54,287 nucleotides of DNA from an uncultured Sphingomonas sp. (GTDB taxonomy: Bacteria; Pseudomonadota; Alphaproteobacteria; Sphingomonadales; Sphingomonadaceae): contig CAJYLV010000034.1 of NCBI GenBank assembly GCA_913776255.1, positions 1 through 54,287 of the forward strand, in the 5' to 3' direction. Below are positions 9,225 through 17,901 of the stretch, in pieces (position 1 is the first letter of the stretch; each line of letters begins with the position of its first letter). A model generated the notes under the pieces. It was not told the DNA's origin, did not search any database, and was given only the letters and a program-made list of their open reading frames with translations. Both the position numbers and the translations under genes were made by a program.

Positions 9225-9240
9225 TTGCAATCGTTTGCAA
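9225..9240. promoter_or_regulatory. LacI-type operator before the amylosucrase gene
   Basis: TTGCAA-TCGT-TTGCAA is a 16-bp near-palindrome with a central CG, the usual shape of LacI/GalR operators. It lies in the short gap between the LacI-family gene and the amylosucrase gene, some 60 bp upstream of the chosen start. This is where repression by the neighbouring regulator would be expected. I could not assign a clear -35/-10 pair around it. Confidence 0.65.
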
Positions 9241-9266
9241 GAACCCGGTCGTACCGTGTCGGCGGG

Positions 9267-10244
9267 TCAGGCGGAGCTGCGGACGATCAGCTCGGGGGGG
9301 ACGATCGCGCTGCTCGCCGCTTCGCCGGCGATCCGTCGCAACAGGGTCTCGACCATCAGCCGGGTGCCGGTGACCAGATCCTGCCGGATCGTGGTGAGGG
9401 GCGGCGAGGTATGCGCGGCGAGCGTCACGTCGTCATAGCCGATCACAGCGACATCGCCGGGCACGTCGAGCCCGGCCTCGGTCAGCGCGCGCAACGCGCT
9501 CATCGCCGCGACGTCGGAGGCGGCGAAGATCGCGTCGGGCGGGGTGCCGGCCGCCAGCCGCGCGCGCACCGCGGCGTGGACGGCATCAGGGTCCATCTCG
9601 CAGGCGAGGACCTCGACCGGATGCGTTCCGGCCGCCGCGCGGAAGCCCGCCAGCCGGTCGGCGAATTCGGGCGGGGCGGGGTCGCCGAGGAAGAGCAGCC
9701 GCTGCCGCCCGAGACCGCGCAGATGGTCGGCGGCGATCCGTCCGCCGAGGATGTTGTCGGAACCGATCGTCAGATGCTGCTGCCCCGGACGGTTGACGCC
9801 CCAGACGACCAGCGGCGCGTAGCGCCCCGCGACCTGCTCGATCGTGTCATATTGGTCGGACTGCCCGACCAGCAGCACGCCGTCGACCCGGCCGCTGTCG
9901 ACCAGCCGGTCGAGCCATTCGTCGTTCTCCGGCAGCACCCGCGACAACAGGATGTCGTAGCCGCGATCGACGAGCAGGTCGGCGAGGAAGCCGAGCAGGC
10001 TGAGGAAGAACGGGTCGGTCAGATGCTGGGTGCGCGCGTGGCCGAGCGGCATCGCCAGCGCGATCGCGCCGGTGCTGCGCAGCCGCAGGTTGCGCGCCAG
10101 CTGGTTGGGGCGCACGCCATGTTCGCGGGCCAGCGCGCGGATCCGCTCCTGAGTCGTCTTGCTGACCGACGGGTGCCCCGACAGCGCCCGCGAGACGGTC
10201 GCCGTCGAAACCCCTGCCATTACGGCCAGATCGGCCAGCTTCAT
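9267..10244 (-). CDS. LacI/GalR-family transcriptional regulator (SuxR-like)
   Basis: This is a sugar-responsive repressor of about 325 residues. The N-terminal helix-turn-helix KLADLAVMAGVSTATVSRAL with the hinge helix (QLARNLR) is characteristic of LacI proteins. The remainder is a periplasmic-binding-protein-like fold with DGVLLVGQSD, GSDNILGGRIAADHL, AIFAASDVAAMSALRAL and VIGYDDVTLAAHTSPPLTTIRQD, the last being the classic LacI effector and dimer region. GTG at 10256 is an alternative start four codons upstream. It is followed on the same strand by amylosucrase and the MFS transporter, which it most likely controls through the operator at 9225-9240. The inducer is not readable from sequence; sucrose or fructose is inferred from context. 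Confidence 0.9.
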   Translation of the reverse strand: MKLADLAVMAGVSTATVSRALSGHPSVSKTTQERIRALAREHGVRPNQLARNLRLRSTGAIALAMPLGHARTQHLTDPFFLSLLGFLADLLVDRGYDILLSRVLPENDEWLDRLVDSGRVDGVLLVGQSDQYDTIEQVAGRYAPLVVWGVNRPGQQHLTIGSDNILGGRIAADHLRGLGRQRLLFLGDPAPPEFADRLAGFRAAAGTHPVEVLACEMDPDAVHAAVRARLAAGTPPDAIFAASDVAAMSALRALTEAGLDVPGDVAVIGYDDVTLAAHTSPPLTTIRQDLVTGTRLMVETLLRRIAGEAASSAIVPPELIVRSSA

Positions 10245-10285
10245 CGCCGTCGGCACCGCGTCATGTCCCCGCTTTGTTCGAGTTC

Positions 10286-10313
10286 TTCATAAGCGGTCGG
10301 CGCCGCGCCGCAA
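10286..10313 (-). promoter_or_regulatory. Possible promoter of the LacI gene
   Basis: On the minus strand TTGCGG (10308-10313) and TATGAA (10286-10291) are separated by 16 bp and lie about 40 bp upstream of the LacI gene start. Both hexamers match the sigma-70 consensus only in part, so this is a weak call. Confidence 0.3.
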
Positions 10314-10340
10314 TGCGCGTCATGGTCGCGGGTCGCGCGA

Positions 10341-10991
10341 TCAGCGCTGTTCGCGCTCGATCGCGGCGATCTCACCGTCGATGAAGTCCATCAGCAGCTT
10401 GAGCACGTCGGGATCGGTGCACCGCGCGTTCATCAGCCGCCGCTGGCACATGCCCCCCGCCATGATGAGGATCGACTCGCCGAGCCGCGCGATGCGGCCC
10501 TCGTCGGTGGCGCCGGGGGCGATGATCCGCAACGCGCGGACCAGTTGCCCGCGCAGCCGGTCGTCCATCGCATCGAAGATCTCGGCGATCCGCTGGTTGC
10601 GGTTCGCCTCGGCCATGATCTCCGAGATCAGCCGCGTGTCGTTGAGCTCGTTGCACGCGATGAAGCGCGCGATCCAGTCGCGCACCATCGTGCGATCGGC
10701 GGTGCAGCGCGCCGCACACAGTTCGTCACCGGCCAGAAACTCGTCGAGATCGTGCTCGACCAGCGCGGCGACGATCGCCTCCTTGTTGGCGAAGTCGCGG
10801 TAGATCTGCCCGACCAGCACGCCCGAGCGTTCCGAGAGTTTCGCCATGCTGGTCGCGTGGAAGCCATGCTCGGCAAAAAGTTCCCGGGCGGCCTGAACTA
10901 TTTTCGCACGACGTGCGTTTGCTTTCCCGCTGCGGTCGCGGGCGAAGGTGGTGTCGGTGTCAGGACACCCTTCTTTACAATGCTGTATCAA
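10341..10991 (-). CDS. TetR-family regulator of the adjacent efflux operon
   Basis: This probable repressor has 216 residues. The N-terminal TetR domain spans about residues 25-80 (KIVQAARELFAEHGFHATSMAKLSERSGVLVGQIYRDFANKEAIVAAL, quoted here only to its motif parts RELFAEHGF and GQIYRDFANKE). The helical C-terminal ligand domain is like that of AcrR/TtgR-type regulators. The only usable start upstream of the HTH is TTG at 10991, with a poor ribosome site, so translation may be weak or the true start unusual. It is divergent from the RND operon, and the palindrome at 11052-11071 lies between them. Confidence 0.88.
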   Translation of the reverse strand: MIQHCKEGCPDTDTTFARDRSGKANARRAKIVQAARELFAEHGFHATSMAKLSERSGVLVGQIYRDFANKEAIVAALVEHDLDEFLAGDELCAARCTADRTMVRDWIARFIACNELNDTRLISEIMAEANRNQRIAEIFDAMDDRLRGQLVRALRIIAPGATDEGRIARLGESILIMAGGMCQRRLMNARCTDPDVLKLLMDFIDGEIAAIEREQR

Positions 10992-11017
10992 TTCGCGCCG
11001 ACCATGTTCTTCCCAGC

Positions 11018-11046
11018 TTGACGGTGCCAGCTCTTCGCAGTAGCAG
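11018..11046 (+). promoter_or_regulatory. Probable promoter of the efflux operon
   Basis: TTGACG (11018-11023) and TAGCAG (11041-11046) are spaced by 17 bp, a reasonable sigma-70 pair although the -10 is imperfect. The palindromic operator starts six bases downstream, so a bound TetR dimer would cover the transcription start. Confidence 0.45.
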
Positions 11047-11051
11047 CATTC

Positions 11052-11071
11052 GTGAGTGAGCGATCACTCAC
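11052..11071. promoter_or_regulatory. TetR operator, perfect 8-bp inverted repeat
   Basis: GTGAGTGA-GCGA-TCACTCAC is a perfect 20-bp inverted repeat with a 4-bp centre, midway between the divergent TetR gene and the efflux operon and directly downstream of the candidate promoter. Its size and position fit a TetR-family operator controlling the pump, and possibly the regulator itself. Confidence 0.8.
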
Positions 11072-11091
11072 ACACTTCATAAGAGATGTCC

Positions 11092-12318
11092 ATGCCGAAA
11101 ATGGGGCCGAAAACGGGGTTCGCGGTCGCCGCGATGATGCTGGTGCCGCTCGCGGCGTGCGGCGGCGGAAACGACGCCGAGCAGCAGCAGCAGCAACAAC
11201 AGCAGGCGCAGGCCGGGCCGCCGCAGGTGAGCGTGTTGGCCGTGCAACCGCAGTCGGTGACGCTGACCACCACCTTGCCGGGGCGGACGACCGCCTTCGA
11301 AACCTCTGAGGTGCGGCCGCAGGTCAACGGCCTCGTCACCGCGCGACTCTTCACCGAGGGCGATCTGGTGCGCGCGGGGCAGCCGCTCTACCGCATCGAC
11401 TCGCAACCTTATCAGGCGCAGGTCGCCAGCGCGCGTGCCGCCGTGGCGCGTGCCCGCGCTGCGATCGCGTCGAGCGCTGCGCTCCAGCGCCGCTATGGCG
11501 AGCTGGTCAAGATCAACGCGATCGCGCGGCAGGATTACGAAAACGCCGTGACCGCCGCCGCGCAGGCGCGCGCCGACGTCGCCGCGCAGCAGGCGGCGCT
11601 GCGCTCGGCGCAGATCGATCTCGCGCGCACCACGATCCGCGCGCCGATCTCGGGCCGGATCGGCCGGTCGGTGACGACCACCGGCGCGCTGGTCAGCGCG
11701 GCGCAGACCAACCCGCTGACCACGATCCAGCGGCTCGACCCGATCTATGTCGACGTCGCGCAGTCGAGCGCCGACCTGCTCAAGCTGCGCCAGCAGATCG
11801 CCGCGGGCGATCTGGCGCGCGGTGGCACCGCGGCGCGCGTCCGGCTGCGGCTGGAGGATGGGTCGGTCTATCCGATCGAGGGCAAGCTGCAGTTCGCCGA
11901 CGTCAGCGTCGACCCGAACACCGGCACCCAGACGATCCGCGCGCTGTTCCCGAACCCGAAGGGGCTGCTGCTGCCGGGCATGTACGTCCGTGCCGAGCTG
12001 GTCGAGGGGACGAAGGGCAATGCGATCCTGGTGCCGCAGCGCGCGGTGACGCGTGACGAGCGCGGCAACCCCAGCGTGCTGGTGGTCGGCGCCGACGGCA
12101 AGCTCCAGCCGCGCCAGCTGACCGCGCCGCGCACGATCGGCGACAACTGGCTGGTCACCGCCGGGCTCAACCCGGGCGACAAGGTGGTGATGGAGGGCGC
12201 GATGATGCTGCGCCCGGGAATGCCGGTGAAGGCCGTTCCCTACAATCCGAACGCCGCGCCCGCGCAACCCGGTGCGCCGGGCGGCGCCGCGCAGGGCCAG
12301 CCGGCCCAGGGGAAGTAA
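11092..12318 (+). CDS. RND efflux periplasmic adaptor, lipoprotein
   Basis: This membrane-fusion protein links the inner-membrane pump to the outer-membrane channel. The protein has about 408 residues. It has a lipoprotein signal with lipobox VPLAAC followed by GGG, then a tract of eight glutamines, then the HlyD/AcrA layout: barrel-sandwich lipoyl halves (RPQVNGLVTARLFTEGDLV and TTIRAPISGRIGRS), an alpha-helical hairpin between them (about residues 100-165), a beta-barrel domain and a membrane-proximal domain (VLVPQRAVTRD). ATG 11092 is preferred over 11086 for its spacing from AAGAG. It is the first gene of the three-gene operon and ends 6 bp before the pump gene. The glutamine tract just after the lipid anchor is a likely flexible linker and is encoded by CAG/CAA repeats. 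Confidence 0.95.
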   Translation: MPKMGPKTGFAVAAMMLVPLAACGGGNDAEQQQQQQQQAQAGPPQVSVLAVQPQSVTLTTTLPGRTTAFETSEVRPQVNGLVTARLFTEGDLVRAGQPLYRIDSQPYQAQVASARAAVARARAAIASSAALQRRYGELVKINAIARQDYENAVTAAAQARADVAAQQAALRSAQIDLARTTIRAPISGRIGRSVTTTGALVSAAQTNPLTTIQRLDPIYVDVAQSSADLLKLRQQIAAGDLARGGTAARVRLRLEDGSVYPIEGKLQFADVSVDPNTGTQTIRALFPNPKGLLLPGMYVRAELVEGTKGNAILVPQRAVTRDERGNPSVLVVGADGKLQPRQLTAPRTIGDNWLVTAGLNPGDKVVMEGAMMLRPGMPVKAVPYNPNAAPAQPGAPGGAAQGQPAQGK

Positions 12319-12324
12319 CGCCGC

Positions 12325-15300
12325 ATGTCGCGCTTTTTCATCGACCGGCCCATCTTCGCATGGGTCATCGCCGTGGGCCTCATGCTGGCGGGGATCATCG
12401 CGATCCGCAGCCTGCCGATCGCCCAATTCCCCGAGATCGCGCCCCCGGCGGTCGCGATCACCGCCAACTATCCGGGCGCCGACGCCGAAACGCTCGAGCG
12501 CACCACCACGCAGATCATCGAACAGCAGCTGCGCGGCATCGACAATCTGCGCTATTTCTCCTCGTCCTCCTCGTCGGCGGGCGTGGTCACGATCACGCTG
12601 ACCTTCGAACAGGGCACCGATCCTGACATCGCGCAGGTGCAGGTCCAGAACAAGTTGCAGGCGGCGACCCCGCTGCTGCCGCAGGAAGTGCAGCGGCAGG
12701 GCATTCAGGTGACCAAGTCGGCGGCCAGCTTCCTGGCGGTCGTCGGGCTCGTCTCGACCGACGGCTCGCACAGCAACAACGATCTGGCCGACATGGTCGT
12801 GTCGAAGTTCCAGGATCCGGTCAGCCGCATCAACGGCGTCGGCGAGTTGCAGGTGTTCGGCTCGCAATATGCGATGCGCATCTGGCTCGATCCGCTCAAG
12901 CTCAACAACTACGCGCTGACCGTTGCCGACGTGACCTCGGCGGTGCAGGCGCAGAATGCGCAGGTTTCCGCCGGGCAGATCGGGGCGCAGCCCGCCCCCA
13001 AGGAGCAGATGCTCAACGCGACCGTCTCGGTGCAGTCGCGGCTCCAGACCCCCGAGCAGTTCGGCAACATCCGGCTGAAGACGGGCACGGACGGCTCGGT
13101 GGTCCGGCTGCGCGACGTCGCGCGCGTCGAGATCGGCGCCGAGAATTACGGCTTCGACGTCCAGTATAACGGCAAGCCGGCGTCGGGCTTCGGCGTGCGG
13201 CTGGCCGCGGGAGCGAACGCGCTCGACACCGTCGACCTGCTCAAGGCGCGCGTCGCCGAGATCGGCAAGACGCTGCCCGCCGACGTGAAGGTCATCTACC
13301 CCTACGACATCACGCCGTTCGTGCGGCTGTCGGTGGAGCAGGTGATCCATACGCTGATCGAGGCGGTGGTGCTCGTCTTCCTCGTCATGTTCCTGTTCCT
13401 CCAGAACTGGCGCGCGACGCTGATCCCGACGATCGCGGTGCCGGTCGTCTTGCTCGGCACCTTCGCGGTGATGGCGCTGGCCGGGTACACGATCAACACG
13501 CTGACCCTGTTCGGCATGGTGCTGGCGATCGGCCTGCTCGTCGACGACGCGATCGTCGTCGTCGAGAACGTCGAGCGCCTGATCGTCACCGAGCATCTTT
13601 CGCCGAAGGAAGCCGCGCGCAAGTCGATGGACGAGATCAGCAGCGCGCTGGTCGGCATCGGCCTCGTGCTGTCGGCGGTGTTCCTGCCAATGGCGTTCTT
13701 CGGCGGGTCGACCGGCGTGATCTATCGCCAGTTCTCGATCACGATCGTCTCGGCGATGGTGCTCTCGGTGCTGGTGGCGTTGATCCTGACGCCGGCCTTG
13801 TGCGCGACGATCCTCAAGCCGCACGACCCGAACAAGCAGGAGGGCAACGGTCCGCTGGCGCGCTTCTTCCGCTGGTTCAACGACAAGTTCGACCGTGCGC
13901 AGCATCGCTACGAGGGCGGGGTGAAGAGCACCGCGCGCCACTGGAAGCGCTCGCTGCTCGTCTATCTGCTGATCGTCGCGGGCATGGCGCTGATCTTCAT
14001 CCGGCTGCCCTCGGGCTTCCTGCCGGACGAGGACCAGGGCTTCGTGATCGCGCTGGTGCAGGGCCCGGCGGGCGCGAGCACCGCCCGCACCGACAAGGGG
14101 CTGGCGATCACCCGCGACCACTTCCTCAAGCAGGAAGGCAAGAACGTCCAGGGCGTCTTCACGATCAACGGCTTCAGCTTCGCGGGTCAGGGCCAGAACA
14201 CCGGCCTCGTCTTCGTCAACCTGAAGCCGTGGGAAGACCGGTCGGGCGGCGACAATCGCGCGCAGGCGATCGTCGGCCGCGCGATGGGATCGCTGTCGCA
14301 ATATAAGGACGGGCTGATCTTCGCGCTGATCCCGCCGGCGGTGCAGGAGCTGGGCAATGCCACCGGTTTCGACGTGCAGCTGGTCGATACGGGCGGCATC
14401 GGGCACGAGAAGCTGGTGCAGGCGCGCAACATGATGCTCGGCATGGCCGCGCAGGACAAACGGCTGGCACAGGTTCGCCCGCTCAGCCTGGAGGACGCGC
14501 CGCAGCTCAAGGTCAAGATCGACGAGGACAAGGCGCGCGCGCTCGGCCTCGATCTGTCGGCGGTTAATTCGACGATCGCGACCGCCTGGGGCGGCGGCTA
14601 TATCAACGACTTCATCGACCGCGGTCGCGTGAAGCGCGTCTATGTCCAGAACGACGCGCCGTACCGCATGTCGCCCGAGGATGTCGGGGAACTCTATGTC
14701 CGCGGCGCGAACGGGCAGATGGCGCCGTTCACCGCCTTCTCGACGCTGGAATGGGCCAATGCTCCCGTCTCGCTGACCCGCTACAACGGGCAGCCGGCAA
14801 TGCAGCTCCAGGGCTCGCCGGGGCCGGGGCAGAGCACCGGCGCCGCAATGGAGGCGTTGCAGGAGATCCACGCGAAGCTGCCCCCGGGCACGACGCTGGA
14901 ATGGACCGGCCTGTCCTATGAGGAACGGCTGTCGGGCGGGCAGGCGCCGGCGCTCTACGGGCTGTCGCTGCTGATCGTCTTCCTCTGCCTCGCCGCGCTG
15001 TACGAAAGCTGGTCGGTGCCGATCTCGGTGCTGCTGGTCGTGCCGCTGGGCATCATCGGGGCGGTGCTGGCGGCGTGGCTGACGGGCCTGAACAAGGACA
15101 TCTACCTGCAGGTCGGGCTCATCACCACGATCGGCGTGTCCGCCAAGAACGCGATCCTGATCGTCGAATTCGCCGAAGAGCGGATCGCCGAGGGGCTGAG
15201 CGCTTTCGACGCGGCGGTGGAGGCGGCCAAGCTGCGACTCCGCCCGATCCTGATGACCAGCCTCGCCTTCGTATTCGGGGTGATGCCCTTGGCGATCTCG

Positions 15301-15528
15301 ACCGGCGCGGGCGCGGGTGGCCAGAATGCGATCGGCCGCGCCGTGGTCGGCGGCATGTTGTCCGCGACGGTGCTGGCGATCTTCTTCGTGCCGATGTTCT
15401 TCGTCGTCGTGCTGCGCCTGTTCGGGCATGGCAAGGACGAGGGGGGCAAGGACGAGAAGAAGTCGCACGACGATACGCCTGCGCATGACGATCATCCCAC
15501 GGGCGATACCGCCCATCAGGGGGCCTGA
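12325..15528 (+). CDS. RND multidrug efflux pump, AcrB/MexB-type (HAE1)
   Basis: This proton-driven inner-membrane transporter takes up substrates from the periplasm and membrane and passes them to the outer-membrane channel. The length of 1067 residues and the 12-segment layout with two large periplasmic loops match HAE1 pumps. The N-terminus [15 protein letters not shown] is typical. The proton-relay aspartate pair is in [16 protein letters not shown] (segment 4), and the relay lysine is in [17 protein letters not shown] (segment 10). The charged C-terminal tail is rich in Lys, Glu, Asp and His. Drug specificity cannot be read. It lies between adaptor and outer-membrane factor with gaps of 6 and 1 bp, so the three are co-expressed. 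Confidence 0.96.
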   Translation: MSRFFIDRPIFAWVIAVGLMLAGIIAIRSLPIAQFPEIAPPAVAITANYPGADAETLERTTTQIIEQQLRGIDNLRYFSSSSSSAGVVTITLTFEQGTDPDIAQVQVQNKLQAATPLLPQEVQRQGIQVTKSAASFLAVVGLVSTDGSHSNNDLADMVVSKFQDPVSRINGVGELQVFGSQYAMRIWLDPLKLNNYALTVADVTSAVQAQNAQVSAGQIGAQPAPKEQMLNATVSVQSRLQTPEQFGNIRLKTGTDGSVVRLRDVARVEIGAENYGFDVQYNGKPASGFGVRLAAGANALDTVDLLKARVAEIGKTLPADVKVIYPYDITPFVRLSVEQVIHTLIEAVVLVFLVMFLFLQNWRATLIPTIAVPVVLLGTFAVMALAGYTINTLTLFGMVLAIGLLVDDAIVVVENVERLIVTEHLSPKEAARKSMDEISSALVGIGLVLSAVFLPMAFFGGSTGVIYRQFSITIVSAMVLSVLVALILTPALCATILKPHDPNKQEGNGPLARFFRWFNDKFDRAQHRYEGGVKSTARHWKRSLLVYLLIVAGMALIFIRLPSGFLPDEDQGFVIALVQGPAGASTARTDKGLAITRDHFLKQEGKNVQGVFTINGFSFAGQGQNTGLVFVNLKPWEDRSGGDNRAQAIVGRAMGSLSQYKDGLIFALIPPAVQELGNATGFDVQLVDTGGIGHEKLVQARNMMLGMAAQDKRLAQVRPLSLEDAPQLKVKIDEDKARALGLDLSAVNSTIATAWGGGYINDFIDRGRVKRVYVQNDAPYRMSPEDVGELYVRGANGQMAPFTAFSTLEWANAPVSLTRYNGQPAMQLQGSPGPGQSTGAAMEALQEIHAKLPPGTTLEWTGLSYEERLSGGQAPALYGLSLLIVFLCLAALYESWSVPISVLLVVPLGIIGAVLAAWLTGLNKDIYLQVGLITTIGVSAKNAILIVEFAEERIAEGLSAFDAAVEAAKLRLRPILMTSLAFVFGVMPLAISTGAGAGGQNAIGRAVVGGMLSATVLAIFFVPMFFVVVLRLFGHGKDEGGKDEKKSHDDTPAHDDHPTGDTAHQGA

Positions 15529-15529
15529 C

Positions 15530-17110
15530 GTGAAGACTAGTTCGTTTCTCGCCGCGCTGGCGCTGACCAGCGCGCTCGCCGGGTGCAACATGGCACCCAA
15601 ATACGAACGCCCGACCGGCGCGGTGCCGCTCGCTTTGCCGGAGGGCGGCGTCTACCCGCGCGCCGCCACCGACGCGCCCGACGTGACGCAGATCGGCTGG
15701 CGCGACTTCTTCCTCGACCCCCGGCTGCGGCAGGTGATCGAGACGTCGCTGGCCAACAACCGCGACCTGCGCGTCGCGGCCGCCAACGTGCTCCAGGCGC
15801 GCGCGCAATATCGCGTCCAGCGCTCGGCGATCGTTCCGACCACCGGCGTCACCGGCTCGGCGACCTATACCAACAATCTGTTCGGCGCGATCGGTGCGGC
15901 CGGCGGCGGCGCTGCTGCCGGTGGAACCGGCACTGGCACTGGCACTGGCACTGGCACTGGCACTGGCACTGGCACTGGGGCAGGCACCGGAACCGGCGGC
16001 ACCGGTGGCGGCACGGGCGCCGCAGCCGGCGGCGCGGTCGGCGAAAGTTCGTCGAACATCCAGTTCTACTCGGCCAATGTCGGCTTCTCGGCGTTCGAGC
16101 TCGATCTGTTCGGGCGCGTCCGCAACCTGAACCGCGCCGCGCTCGAACAGTATTTCGCGACCGAGGAAGCGCAGCGCAGCGCGCGGATCAGCCTGATCGC
16201 CGAAGTGGCGAGCGCGTGGCTGCAACTCGCCGCCGATCAGGAGCAGCTCCGGCTAAGCCGCGAGACGCTCAAGACCTTCGAGGAGACGGTGCGGCTCACC
16301 AGCGCACAGTTCCGGATCGGGGTCGCCTCCGAGCTGGAGGCGCGGCAGGCCGAAACCAATTATCAGGCGGCGCGCAACGACATCGCGACGCTGACCGCGC
16401 AGGTCGCGCGCGACCAGAATGCGCTCAACCTGCTGGCCGGCACCACCGTCACCGCGGCGCAGCTGCCCGACTCGCTCGGCGCCGTCGCCTTCACCCGCGA
16501 CTCGCTGCCCGGCGACGTATCGTCGGCGGTGCTGCTGCGCCGGCCCGACGTGCTGCAGGCCGAGCATCAGCTGATCGCGCAGAACGCCAATATCGGCGCG
16601 GCGCGCGCGGCGTTCTTCCCGCGCATCTCGCTGACCGCGACGATCGGGACGATCTCCTCGGCGCTGTCGGGGCTCTTCGGCGGGGGGACCTTCAACTACA
16701 ATGCCGCGCCGTCGGTGCAGCTGCCGCTGTTCGACGGCGGGCGCAACGCCGGCAACCTCGACTATGCCAAGGCGTCGCGCGACGCGGCGGTCGCCACCTA
16801 TGAGAAGGCGATCCAGACCGCCTTCCGCGAGGTCGCCGACGCGCTGGCGCAGCGCGGCACGATCGGCGAGCAGCTGTCGGCGCAGGGCGCGCGCGCCAAT
16901 GCGGCGTCGGTGGCGGCGCGACTGTCCGACGCGCGCTATCGCGCCGGGGTCGATTCGTTCCTGACCTCGCTCGATGCGCAGCGTACCGCCTATTCGGCGC
17001 AGCAGCAGCTGGTGACGACGCGGCTGACCCAGGCCAACAACCTGATCGAGCTGTACCGCGCGCTGGGCGGCGGATTGGCGGGAGAGGTGCCGGCGGCGAC
17101 CGATCGCTGA
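15530..17110 (+). CDS. RND efflux outer-membrane factor, lipoprotein (OprM/NodT family)
   Basis: This is the outer-membrane channel of the tripartite pump. The 526-residue protein starts at GTG 15530, two bases after the pump stop; this start gives a proper lipoprotein signal with lipobox ALAGC (Cys 19). It has the two OEP repeats of TolC-like helices and strands: DFFLDPRLRQVIETSLANNRDLRVAAANV, seen here as its part DPRLRQVIETSLANNRDLRV, then FSAFELDLFGRVRNLNRAALE, LLRRPDVLQAEHQLIAQNANIGAARAAFFP in part, and LPLFDGGRNAGNLDYAKA. A long Gly/Thr/Ala-rich insertion (about residues 120-175) sits where the first surface loop of OprM lies, just before the FELDLFGR strand. Part of it is eight perfect GGCACT repeats. 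Confidence 0.95.
   Translation: MKTSSFLAALALTSALAGCNMAPKYERPTGAVPLALPEGGVYPRAATDAPDVTQIGWRDFFLDPRLRQVIETSLANNRDLRVAAANVLQARAQYRVQRSAIVPTTGVTGSATYTNNLFGAIGAAGGGAAAGGTGTGTGTGTGTGTGTGTGAGTGTGGTGGGTGAAAGGAVGESSSNIQFYSANVGFSAFELDLFGRVRNLNRAALEQYFATEEAQRSARISLIAEVASAWLQLAADQEQLRLSRETLKTFEETVRLTSAQFRIGVASELEARQAETNYQAARNDIATLTAQVARDQNALNLLAGTTVTAAQLPDSLGAVAFTRDSLPGDVSSAVLLRRPDVLQAEHQLIAQNANIGAARAAFFPRISLTATIGTISSALSGLFGGGTFNYNAAPSVQLPLFDGGRNAGNLDYAKASRDAAVATYEKAIQTAFREVADALAQRGTIGEQLSAQGARANAASVAARLSDARYRAGVDSFLTSLDAQRTAYSAQQQLVTTRLTQANNLIELYRALGGGLAGEVPAATDR
15929..15976 (+). repeat. Eight tandem GGCACT hexamers inside the OMF gene
   Basis: Eight perfect copies of GGCACT encode Gly-Thr repeats at residues about 134-149 of the outer-membrane factor. 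The tract is followed by degenerate Gly/Thr codons. Because the unit is six bases, copy-number change would alter loop length by two residues per unit without shifting the frame. Confidence 0.98.
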
Positions 17111-17176
17111 CGCCTCTTGCGTCCGGCGGTGAACGGCGTACCCTCTCCTTGAAAAGACGACGGAGAGGATTTGGCG

Positions 17177-17434
17177 ATGGTCACCCCGGACGTGCGCGCA
17201 GGCGAGGAAAGCCTGGTGATTCTCCAGAGCTTGCTGTGCGTGCTGCGCGAAAAGAACATCCTGTCGCGCGCCGATGTCGAGACGTTGTGCGAGCGCGTCG
17301 CGATGCGCGCCTCGGCCGCCGAGCGGGACCCGCTGCCGTGCTGCGCCGAGGCGACCCGCGCCGCCGCGACCGAGATGGTGCGAATCAAGGATTACATCGG
17401 CCAGCATTACGGCGGGAAGCACCGGCGGATCTGA
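17177..17434 (+). CDS. Small hypothetical protein
   Basis: This 85-residue protein is predicted to be helical, with no signal peptide or membrane segment. A conserved-looking middle part reads LVILQSLLCVLREKNILSRADVE and the C-terminus is positively charged (KHRRI). It has four cysteines, two adjacent (PCCAEA). I recognise no named domain. ATG 17177 is chosen over the in-frame TTG at 17171 because it lies eight bases after GGAGAGG. It follows the efflux operon by 66 bp on the same strand but has its own ribosome site and perhaps its own promoter. Confidence 0.65.
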   Translation: MVTPDVRAGEESLVILQSLLCVLREKNILSRADVETLCERVAMRASAAERDPLPCCAEATRAAATEMVRIKDYIGQHYGGKHRRI

Positions 17435-17523
17435 GCGGCGTTTCGTCGTTCTCGCGCGGGCGGCAACCGTCCGAGCTTCGGGATACCCCCCGGCGCGAGA
17501 CCTCTGAAAATGCCTCCTTCCTG

Positions 17524-17612
17524 TACCCCGGCGAAGGCCGGGGCACAGTTGGGGGAGGCTTGTAATCAGCTGAAGCACCTTCCCGACTGGACCCCGGCCT
17601 CCGCCGGGGTAC
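17524..17612. repeat. Inverted-repeat element, family B (copy 1)
   Basis: This is an imperfect inverted repeat of about 90 bp. The left arm contains CCCCGGCGAAGGCCGGGG and CAGTTGGGGGA; the right arm contains GACTGG and CCCCGGCCTCCGCCGGGG. A second, better-kept copy lies at 53412-53502. It sits in the 552-bp gap between the small protein gene and ccmF, in which I see no gene. Confidence 0.85.
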
Positions 17613-17685
17613 GGATTACGAAGTTCATGGCCCCGCACTTTCACGGAGGTCTCGCCGGCGCGGGAATGGCGAAGTGGATGATCAT

Positions 17686-17901
17686 CCCGTCACGCCGGAC
17701 TTGATCCGGCACTCCGCGTCTGCTGACTGAACCGACCATTTGTCAGTAGTTCGGTCATTGCGCGCCCAGCGACGCAATCCAGTGCCGGACCAAGACGCCG
17801 TGGATTGCTTCGCTGCGCTCGCAATGACGAACGAGGGGAGCATCGCCCGCTCTCGGTCGCTGATGAAGAAGCGGGATCCCGGATCAAGTCCGGGATGACG
17901 G
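17686..17901. repeat. Family C repeat interrupted by a family A element (copy 3)
   Basis: The outer arms (GTCACGCCGGACTTGATCCGG near 17689 in part, and CCGGATCAAGTCCGGGATGACGG near 17879 in part) are complementary and resemble the family C unit at 30948-31033. Between them, at 17753-17829, sits a complete family A element with a decayed left arm. The rest of the 17435-17986 gap shows no coding potential. Confidence 0.75.

Noticed and set aside
11077..15600. A 1507-codon open frame on the minus strand opposite the RND efflux genes
   Set aside because: It is antisense to well-conserved pump genes, rich in Arg/His/Asp as expected from reading GC-rich codons backwards, and has no domain.
17171..17176. 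TTG start for the small protein at 17177
   Set aside because: It lies only two bases after the GGAGAGG ribosome site, too close for initiation, whereas ATG 17177 is well spaced.
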